Assembly: GCA_020440935.1 (NCBI GenBank)
Contig: JAGRNC010000107.1
Span: forward strand, 1-7,911
Length of the DNA stretch: 7,911 nt
Direction: 5' to 3'
DNA from: Leptospiraceae bacterium
GTDB taxonomy: Bacteria > Spirochaetota > Leptospiria > Leptospirales > Leptonemataceae
Shown here: piece after piece, positions 1 through 5,339 of the stretch
Layout of the letters: the number at the start of each line of letters is the position of its first letter
Numbering within the stretch: position 1 is the stretch's first letter
Position numbers and translations under genes: made by a program
The notes under the pieces: model-generated
Told to the model about the DNA's origin: nothing
Database searches by the model: none
Seen by the model: only the letters and a program-made list of their open reading frames with translations

Positions 1-2
1 AG

Positions 3-59
3 TATTTCGCAATGTCTTCGGATTACACCGAAAGCGCGAAATTTCTACTTGATAAATGA
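3..59 (+). CDS. possible 3' end of an upstream gene (partial)
   Basis: The third forward frame is open from the window edge and ends in TGA at 57-59. It reads as a plausible polar C-terminus ending in KFLLDK. Another frame closes at TGA 50-52 and the M48 frame itself is open to the edge, so which frame belongs to an upstream gene cannot be decided from 18 codons. If this frame is real, the upstream gene ends 22 bases before ATG 82 of the protease, suggesting an operon. No function can be inferred. Confidence 0.25.
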   Translation, partial: YFAMSSDYTESAKFLLDK

Positions 60-81
60 CGGCGACGATTACCATGGAACC

Positions 82-1065
82 ATGCCCCGATTAACTGACC
101 AAGAAGAGATTGAACATATATTCGAGAAATGGACGTCCACTCCCTATGGCCGCCGATCATTTCTAGCCATTGCCCCCACTATTTTGACCGCATGTATTTC
201 CGGCGATCGAAACCGTGAAGGGGATAACACCGGACAGGAAACGTCCATGACCGTGGAAGACGAACGTGCACTTACTCAATCCGTTCTTCCCGAACTACAA
301 AAAGACTATCCGCGCATGCAAAATGCGGCTGTTCAAAACTATGTTAATCGTGTGGGTCAGACCATTGTAGCCCGGAACGGTCTGTACAAGAATCCATATA
401 CCTATTCCTTTACCGTAGTAGAGGCTCCGTATCCCAATGCCTTTGCTCTGCCAGCCGGCACCGTTTTTGTTACAAAACCCCTGATGGGCCTGGCCGAAAC
501 CGAAGCCGAACTGGCCGGGGTCCTGGGACATGAAATTGGCCATATCAAAGCCCGCCACGTTGCCGAACGAATGGAAGAAGAGAAAAACGGTTGGAACTTC
601 TGGAAATACATCTTTGGCGGCGCCGGAATTGGAGCTCTTCTGGGGTACGGGATCGGCCGTGCAGCATGCCGCGGAAACAAAGCCTGCGAAAACAAAGCAA
701 CCATCGTTGGGGCTGGAGTGGGAGCCGGTATTGGATATCTGGTGAGCAAATATGCGTACTTTGCTAACTCCCAGGAAGATGAAATGGAAGCAGACCGAGT
801 AGCATTCAATACTTCCGTGGGCGCCGGTTACGATAAGCAGTATGTTGGTCGATTCTACGAAAGGCTGCTCGAAATACAAGAAGCCGGTGACGATGAGGAA
901 GCTAATCCGCTATTCTCCAAACTTTCGGACGCGATGCAAACGCATCCGCCTGCTGAAGAGCGCGTAGAGCAAATGCACCAAATGCAGACTTCTCTAGGAG
1001 GACGCGGCAAAGGCGTGGTTTCCACTCCCTATTTTGATCAGATCCAAAAGATCTGCAATGCCTGA
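82..1065 (+). CDS. M48-family zinc metalloprotease, probable Tat-exported lipoprotein
   Basis: Predicted zinc endopeptidase of the M48 (Ste24/HtpX/BepA-LoiP) superfamily, which in envelope lipoprotein form degrades or assists folding of misassembled outer-membrane proteins. Counting from ATG 82 (327 residues), the N-terminus carries a twin-arginine motif (R24-R25-S-F-L), a short hydrophobic stretch and a lipobox LTAC with Cys38, implying a Tat-exported, lipid-anchored protein. The zinc motif HEIGH is at 150-154 (ligands H150 and H154, catalytic E151) and the third ligand is probably E234 in an E-x-x-x-D motif (E234/D238). Between them lies a glycine-zipper-like stretch (about 179-221) broken by two cysteines (C196, C202). 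The C-terminus holds the THPP...R motif common in the family. No TPR domain follows, unlike BepA. The start is uncertain: TTG 49 is in frame, the frame is open to the window edge, and no candidate has a good ribosome binding site. ATG 82 gives a normal Tat n-region. Confidence 0.88.
   Translation: MPRLTDQEEIEHIFEKWTSTPYGRRSFLAIAPTILTACISGDRNREGDNTGQETSMTVEDERALTQSVLPELQKDYPRMQNAAVQNYVNRVGQTIVARNGLYKNPYTYSFTVVEAPYPNAFALPAGTVFVTKPLMGLAETEAELAGVLGHEIGHIKARHVAERMEEEKNGWNFWKYIFGGAGIGALLGYGIGRAACRGNKACENKATIVGAGVGAGIGYLVSKYAYFANSQEDEMEADRVAFNTSVGAGYDKQYVGRFYERLLEIQEAGDDEEANPLFSKLSDAMQTHPPAEERVEQMHQMQTSLGGRGKGVVSTPYFDQIQKICNA
1039..1055 (+). repeat. short perfect inverted repeat beside the hydrolase ATG
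   Basis: CAGATC, five bases, then GATCTG form a perfect 6-bp stem that ends two bases before the candidate ATG at 1058. It lies in the last codons of the protease gene. It could fold in the mRNA over the initiation region of the hydrolase, or it may be chance; it has no T-tract and is not a terminator. Confidence 0.35.
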
Positions 1066-1888
1066 TACAGAGCGACAAAATCTGCAGAAGCACCTGAGGG
1101 CCACCGAAACAGTGGCCCTTTCTTTTAGCGACAGGGGAACAGATGCAAATGCAGCGGAAACTCCCCTGGTTCTTGTACATGGGCTATTCGGATCGTCTAG
1201 AAATTGGCAGTCCATCGCAGCAGAACTAGGAGCAAATCGGGCTGTGTACTCGATAGACCAGCGAAACCACGGATCCAGCCCACACCATGCATCGCATACT
1301 ATATACGATATGGTGGCCGATTTGCATCGATGGAGCTCCGAGCATCTGAAAAGCCCTGCCATTTTCCTGGGCCATTCCATGGGAGGGCTGGCTACCATGG
1401 GGCTGGCACTGGCTTTTCCAGAGCTGGTAAATAAGCTCATTGTTGTAGATATTGCGCCCAGGGATTACTCACCGCACCACGGCAAAGAGTTCGAGGCTTT
1501 GAAGATGGATGTTTCGAGCTTTCGCAGTCGCTCCGAAATCGATGCCGCTATGGCCAGCATTCACGACGATCCCGGCGTTCGAAAGTTCTTACAAATGAAT
1601 CTGGAAAGAACCAGCAATGGCTACCGATGGATCCTCAATGTGGATGCCCTGGCAAGTGCGGATTATTTGCAGGGCTTTGATACCATCTTCGAAGGTCTAA
1701 CTTATTCGAAGCCCACTCTGGCCATCAAAGGGGAAAAATCGAACTATATTCAATCAGACGATCGGCAAGTGTTTGATCGATACTTCCCCGAACTGCGATT
1801 TGTGGAGCTTAAGAATGCCGACCACTGGATGCATTACAGTGCTCAGGAGGCATTCCTGGACACAATTAAGCCTTTCATTGCAGGCTAG
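1058..1888 (+). CDS. alpha/beta hydrolase, YbfF/ABHD11-like esterase
   Basis: Predicted cytoplasmic serine esterase or thioesterase; the natural substrate is unknown for this family. From ATG 1058 the protein has 276 residues. The oxyanion-hole motif VLVHGLFGSS is near 38-47, the family motif SIDQRNHGSS at 65-74, and the nucleophile elbow GHSMGG gives Ser107. VVDIAP carries Asp131, matching the unusually early catalytic Asp described for E. coli YbfF, GEKSNY carries a Ser at the position of its extra active-site serine, and NADHWMH gives the catalytic His256. ATG 1058 overlaps the protease stop by 8 bases. TTG 1034 is also in frame. GTG 1112 would give 258 residues, closer to the roughly 254 of E. 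coli YbfF, with a weak GAGGG 11 bases upstream. The choice matters because a terminator-like hairpin at 1097-1126 falls inside the frame. I prefer ATG 1058, since translation from it could keep the hairpin from forming. The gene is convergent with the rhomboid gene. Confidence 0.88.
   Translation: MPDTERQNLQKHLRATETVALSFSDRGTDANAAETPLVLVHGLFGSSRNWQSIAAELGANRAVYSIDQRNHGSSPHHASHTIYDMVADLHRWSSEHLKSPAIFLGHSMGGLATMGLALAFPELVNKLIVVDIAPRDYSPHHGKEFEALKMDVSSFRSRSEIDAAMASIHDDPGVRKFLQMNLERTSNGYRWILNVDALASADYLQGFDTIFEGLTYSKPTLAIKGEKSNYIQSDDRQVFDRYFPELRFVELKNADHWMHYSAQEAFLDTIKPFIAG
1097..1126 (+). terminator. intrinsic terminator embedded in the hydrolase 5' coding region
   Basis: AGGGCCAC (1097-1104) pairs perfectly with GTGGCCCT (1112-1119) around a 7-base loop, followed by TTCTTTT (1120-1126). 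The GC-rich 8-bp stem plus T-rich tail is a textbook rho-independent terminator, and it begins 31 bases after the protease stop, where a terminator for that gene would be expected. It lies within the hydrolase reading frame; GTG 1112, an alternative hydrolase start, is the first codon of the 3' arm and the weak GAGGG lies in the 5' arm. It may end most protease transcripts and make hydrolase expression depend on translation or read-through. This functional reading is inference. Confidence 0.7.
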
Positions 1889-1897
1889 ATAAGCAAA

Positions 1898-2824
1898 TCA
1901 GAATTCTCGGGAGGCTTGATCTAGAAATGCTTTCTCCTTTCTAGTGAGGGAGTCCATCCCTTCTTCCGAAATCTTCTGTAGTAGGCGGTCCACTTCCTCT
2001 TTCATAGAAATGCGTCGATCGATCTCTTCTTGTTTCTTACGAAGCCGCTTTTTCTTCTGCCTGTCTTTCCACCAGCCAGTTATGCCGCCCGACTCCTTTT
2101 CGTGCAAATGCTGTGCGCCAATTCCTCCGCTAATGGAAGAACTACGAGTGGAACCTTGAAACCCCCTGGGGTTTTCGGCCATAACTCGTCCGCGCCGCGC
2201 ATGATAAAATAAATAGAGAGCACCGGCAAGCGCGCCACCGGAATACAGAATTAAACCCTGCAGCTGCCCCAGAGCAATGAGCATCACCAACAATATGAGA
2301 ATGAGCCACTTCATTCGCAGCGGAATCACAAACATAAAAAGGATCTGCCGGTCGGGCCAGATTACCGCGAATGCAATCAGCATCCCGGATATGCCGGCGC
2401 TATAGCCCCAGATGGGAAAATCTCCGGAAATAAATAGATGCACCAGGCCCCAGGTAGCCAGGCCACCCAGCAAACAGATCAGGAAATATCGCAAAAAATG
2501 ACGCCTACCCCAGAGCATTTCCAGCTGCGTTCCAAATCCATAGAGAATAATTCCATCGAATAGAACCGACATGAATTTGGAGAAGAAAGGGGCATTTGGT
2601 CCGGGATCGCTCACAAAAATATGAGTGAGAATCTGGGCGGGGTGAAAATTCTGACCAAAATGCAGGGCAAGCGGCACAGCATTGATGCCCATGAAACCTG
2701 CGATGACTTCCAGAACGAAAGCGGTAACAAAGAGGACGAGTAAACGCAGTACTCCCTGGGATACCGGAGGTACGGAAATCTGTGAACCAGCCTGCATGGT
2801 TCCGTAATCGTTCGTAGAACTCAT
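1898..2824 (-). CDS. rhomboid-family membrane protein, probably catalytically impaired
   Basis: Six-helix rhomboid-fold protein of the inner membrane with a cytoplasmic-looking C-terminal tail. Residues are counted from GTG 2836 (312 residues); ATG 2824 removes four and is my preferred start, though neither has a clear ribosome binding site. Hydrophobic segments lie near 30-50, 88-104, 113-135, 142-160, 165-185 and 186-210. The rhomboid hallmark FGTQLEMLWGRRHF follows TM2, and GISG (148-151) supplies the serine, Ser150. The final helix reads LYSGGALAG where active rhomboids have a His two residues before the GG, so Tyr198 replaces the catalytic His. The TM2 H-x-x-x-N pair is Ser90 and Asp94. 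The tail (about 255-312) is highly charged and ends in a helical motif of the type D-R-L-L-x-K-I-S...S-L-T-x-x-E, as in rhomboids carrying a DUF6576-like C-terminus. It probably binds partners or clients rather than cleaving them, or acts only weakly. Transcribed divergently from the S1 gene. Confidence 0.85.
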   Translation of the reverse strand: MSSTNDYGTMQAGSQISVPPVSQGVLRLLVLFVTAFVLEVIAGFMGINAVPLALHFGQNFHPAQILTHIFVSDPGPNAPFFSKFMSVLFDGIILYGFGTQLEMLWGRRHFLRYFLICLLGGLATWGLVHLFISGDFPIWGYSAGISGMLIAFAVIWPDRQILFMFVIPLRMKWLILILLVMLIALGQLQGLILYSGGALAGALYLFYHARRGRVMAENPRGFQGSTRSSSISGGIGAQHLHEKESGGITGWWKDRQKKKRLRKKQEEIDRRISMKEEVDRLLQKISEEGMDSLTRKEKAFLDQASREF

Positions 2825-2840
2825 ACTAGCAAGCACAACA

Positions 2841-2847
2841 AAAGGGG
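2841..2847 (+). promoter_or_regulatory. ribosome binding site of the S1-repeat gene
   Basis: AAAGGGG lies six bases before ATG 2854 and fixes that start. The only non-coding DNA here is the short gap to the divergent rhomboid gene, so promoters for both genes must overlap each other or lie within the opposite coding region. I could not identify convincing -35/-10 boxes. Confidence 0.6.
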
Positions 2848-2853
2848 TATCCT

Positions 2854-4020
2854 ATGAAAAGTAAGCAGATTGGAAAACAAAATTCTGATTCCTCCTTCGC
2901 CGAATTACTGGAAGCGAATCTTGAGAATCGTCAGGAGACCAAACCCGGCACCCCGGTTCAAGCGCGCATCGTAAGCACTCGCGACAAAGACTTCGTATTT
3001 GTTAATACCCCACTCGGCGCAGGCGTCATTCCTAGAGCGCAGCTACTGGATCAGGAAAATCGAGTTCTGGTAAACCCCGGCGAAACCATACAGGCATACG
3101 TACTTTCCAGAGAAAACGGCGAGATCCAGCTCACTCTATTCCCCACTGGCCGCGCCGGCCGCGCTATTCTCGAGCACAGCCTTCAGGAAAAGCTACCTGT
3201 ACAGGGCCAGGTAAATCGAAAGATCAAAGGCGGTTACGAAATCAGCCTGGGCGACATTTCTGCGTTCTGCCCCATGTCTCAAATGGAAGGCGATCCAGCG
3301 CCTGGTAGCAATCTTAACTTTCTTGTAATCGAGTTACAGGACCGCAAAGTCGTGGTTTCCAACCGATCTTTCCGCGAAATGGAAAGGGAGCGGCAAAAAG
3401 AAGTGCTGCAACACAGCCTGGAAGAAGGCGCCATTGTTAGCGGCATCGTCACTAACATTCTGGACTTTGGGGCATTTGTAGATATTGGCGGCGTAGAAGG
3501 ATTAATCCCTCTTTCTGAGCTCTCCTACAAGCGAGTTCGCCATCCCTCTGAAGTAGTGCGCTCGGGCGACAGCATCCGCGTTAAAGTCCTTTCCATCGAT
3601 TGGAAAGAAGACCGAATTACTCTTTCACTTAAGTCTCTCCTGGAAAATCCATGGCAAGGGCAGATGCCATTTGCAGCTGGCGACATCGTGGAAGCGACTG
3701 TAGATTCGATTAAGAATTTTGGCGTATTCGCGCGTTTACCCGATGGATTCAGCGGATTGATTCCCATGTCCGAGACCGGCCTCCCCCGCGGCGTGGCAGC
3801 AGACAAAGAGTTTCATCGCGGCGAGCAACTGCGACTGATGATCCTGGATGTTGATCGACAGAGAGAAAAAATCAGCCTTTCCCTGCGTCGAGTGCAGGAG
3901 GCGGATTCAAGAAAAGAGTACGAGCAATATATGCAGGAAAACCAACCAGAGAGCAAAGAAGAAGTGTCAAGCTTTGGAAAGGCGCTACTGGCTTCCCTGA
4001 AAGATAGCGAAAAGAACTGA
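2854..4020 (+). CDS. S1 RNA-binding domain protein with four repeats (ribosomal protein S1-like)
   Basis: 388-residue cytoplasmic protein made of four OB-fold S1 repeats at about 33-98, 112-172, 191-260 and 274-346, followed by a charged tail. Repeats 3 and 4 are canonical: V-x-G-I-V-T-N-I-L-D-F-G-A-F-V-D and G-L-I-P-L-S-E in repeat 3; D-S-I-K-N-F-G-V-F-A and G-L-I-P-M-S-E in repeat 4, each ending in I-[TS]-L-S-L-[KR]. Repeats 1 and 2 are degenerate and lack the aromatic F-G-[AV]-F core, recalling how the first two repeats of ribosomal S1 have become ribosome-binding rather than RNA-binding. Full-length bacterial S1 commonly has six repeats and about 550 residues, so this is either a short S1 of the kind found in some phyla or an accessory paralogue acting in translation or RNA turnover. 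It could be the organism's rpsA; the window alone cannot tell. A well-placed AAAGGGG supports the start, and the gene ends before the shared terminator. Confidence 0.87.
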   Translation: MKSKQIGKQNSDSSFAELLEANLENRQETKPGTPVQARIVSTRDKDFVFVNTPLGAGVIPRAQLLDQENRVLVNPGETIQAYVLSRENGEIQLTLFPTGRAGRAILEHSLQEKLPVQGQVNRKIKGGYEISLGDISAFCPMSQMEGDPAPGSNLNFLVIELQDRKVVVSNRSFREMERERQKEVLQHSLEEGAIVSGIVTNILDFGAFVDIGGVEGLIPLSELSYKRVRHPSEVVRSGDSIRVKVLSIDWKEDRITLSLKSLLENPWQGQMPFAAGDIVEATVDSIKNFGVFARLPDGFSGLIPMSETGLPRGVAADKEFHRGEQLRLMILDVDRQREKISLSLRRVQEADSRKEYEQYMQENQPESKEEVSSFGKALLASLKDSEKN

Positions 4021-4079
4021 GAAAGATCAATGGAAGGGCCGCTCCGCACATTGATGCGGCGCTTGCCTGCATAACTGGA

Positions 4080-4108
4080 AAAAGCCCGCCCATGCGGGCT
4101 TTTCTAAT
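4080..4108. terminator. probable bidirectional intrinsic terminator
   Basis: AAAAGCCCGC (4080-4089) pairs with GCGGGCTTTT (4094-4103) around a CCAT loop, a perfect 10-bp stem with T-rich flanks on both strands (TTTTCTAATTT on plus; CTTTTTCC on minus). It sits between two convergent genes, 60 bases past the S1 gene stop and about 76 bases past the thiolase stop, so it probably ends transcripts from both sides. Nothing else convincing occupies the rest of the 4021-4179 gap. Confidence 0.85.
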
Positions 4109-4179
4109 TTCTGGCAACATGCGAGAAAGCGCAGCGAATGCGATCTTGTTTCGACTGCGGAAACTTGCGAGAATCCAGC

Positions 4180-5316
4180 CTATTGCGATGGTTCGAATAG
4201 ATGCGTAAACAGAGTAGTGCCCGCCCCTCCGATGCTCTGCATCAACGCGGGCCCTAACCGATCATCGCGAAGCTGATTTGCCCCGGCGGCCCTGGTGAGC
4301 TGGGCAAAGATTTCGGCCGCCTGGTAGAGAGCCGTAGCTCCTATGGGATGTCCGCGAGCTTTCAATCCTCCCATGGTAGCAATGGGAAGGCTTCCTTCCG
4401 GTCGAATAGTACCATTTTCTGCAAGAGTGTATCCTTTTCCGCGATCTGCAAAGCCGCAGGCTTCCAGACAGAGACAGGCCATAATATTGAATGCATCATG
4501 GACCTCAAAGAATCGAATGTCGGCGGCGCTGCGACCGATCCCTTCGCAAGCCCGGGCAAAGCTCATCCGGGCTGCCAGGAACTCCAGGGGATCCGCTCGG
4601 TCCTCGAGGACAAATCGGTCCGTAGCGCATCCGGACCCGGTCAGTAAAACTGGTCCTTTCTTGTAACTTTCGGCGCTCAATATGATGCAGGCCCCGCCGT
4701 CGCAAACCGGGGAGCAATCGAACAAACGCAATGGATCGGCAATCATTCGTGCTTCGATTACCTGCTCTCTGGATACTTCCTTCTGAAATAGCGCCAGCGG
4801 GTTTTTGGCCCCATTTGCATGGGCGTTAACGGCAAAATCTGCAAAGGCAGAGTGAGGGACGCCATACCTCTTTAAATATAGGCCCAGCGCTGTAGCATTT
4901 TTCAAGACCATGGTACGGTCGGCTTCGCGCACTGCATGGAGGGCTTTACGGAGCACCGGGTTTGGATCTCCCGCCGACATGCGCTCCAAACCCACGACAG
5001 CTACGGTGCGTACTTCGCCGGACTTAATAGCCAGAAAGGCGGCCCGGATGGCGGCGGCCCCACTGGCCGAGACGCTGGCAATGTCCATTGCTTCTGCGCC
5101 GGATTGTCCCGCCTCCTCGGCCACAAGGGCGGCCAGATGCATCTGACCTTCCAGTTCGCCGCTCATCATACTGGATGCGTATATAGCATCTACCGACTCG
5201 AGCTGGCTTTGTTCCAGCGCCTGTCGGAGTAAGCGACCGCCTACGGTCCAGCTGAATTCGCCTATCTCCTTCTCAACTTTGATTCGGCTGGCGCCTAATA
5301 CGTGGACTCCGGGCAT
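4180..5316 (-). CDS. thiolase-superfamily protein (SCP2-thiolase-like) lacking the nucleophilic cysteine
   Basis: 378 residues, near the 380-400 typical of SCP2-type thiolases, which join or split acyl-CoA thioesters. The family motif D-C-S-P-V-x-D-G-G-A is at 200-209, H-D-A-F at 273-276 (His273), G-L-K-A-R-G-H-P-I-G-A at 317-327 (His323) and a terminal S-I-G-G-A-G at 361-366. At the position of the catalytic C-A-S-G the protein reads S-A-S-G (83-86): Ser83, codon TCG, replaces the nucleophile, while the surrounding residues align without gaps. Normal thiolase chemistry is therefore unlikely. It may be a retro-aldolase-type thiolase homologue (as in Ltp2 proteins that pair with DUF35 proteins), a structural subunit, or an acyl-CoA binder. 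No DUF35-like partner is visible. ATG 5316 is 23 bases after the stop of the upstream DUF4139 gene, implying co-transcription; its ribosome binding site is poor, so translation may be coupled or weak. Confidence 0.85.
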   Translation of the reverse strand: MPGVHVLGASRIKVEKEIGEFSWTVGGRLLRQALEQSQLESVDAIYASSMMSGELEGQMHLAALVAEEAGQSGAEAMDIASVSASGAAAIRAAFLAIKSGEVRTVAVVGLERMSAGDPNPVLRKALHAVREADRTMVLKNATALGLYLKRYGVPHSAFADFAVNAHANGAKNPLALFQKEVSREQVIEARMIADPLRLFDCSPVCDGGACIILSAESYKKGPVLLTGSGCATDRFVLEDRADPLEFLAARMSFARACEGIGRSAADIRFFEVHDAFNIMACLCLEACGFADRGKGYTLAENGTIRPEGSLPIATMGGLKARGHPIGATALYQAAEIFAQLTRAAGANQLRDDRLGPALMQSIGGAGTTLFTHLFEPSQ

Positions 5317-5339
5317 GGGGCAAATTGCCGAAGCCGGTC

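Noticed and set aside
295..879. Long open frame on the minus strand opposite the M48 protease
   Set aside because: It lies entirely within a gene with clear conserved motifs on the other strand, and its translation resembles no protein family; treated as a shadow frame.
1112..1888. GTG 1112 as the hydrolase start
   Set aside because: It fits family length well, but its weak ribosome binding site and start codon would both be buried in the terminator stem; kept as an alternative, not as the main call.
1921..1944. Inverted repeat CTAGAAA / TTTCTAG with a 10-base loop
   Set aside because: AT-rich stem without a T-tract, inside the rhomboid C-terminal coding sequence; not a credible terminator and probably chance.
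4030..4074. 14-codon mini-frame after the S1 gene
   Set aside because: Too short, no good ribosome binding site, and no recognisable sequence; it also lies in the leader to the shared terminator.
4120..4175. TGCGAGAA occurring twice about 50 bases apart in the convergent intergenic region
   Set aside because: An 8-base direct repeat at this spacing is weak evidence; no further copies or structure seen.
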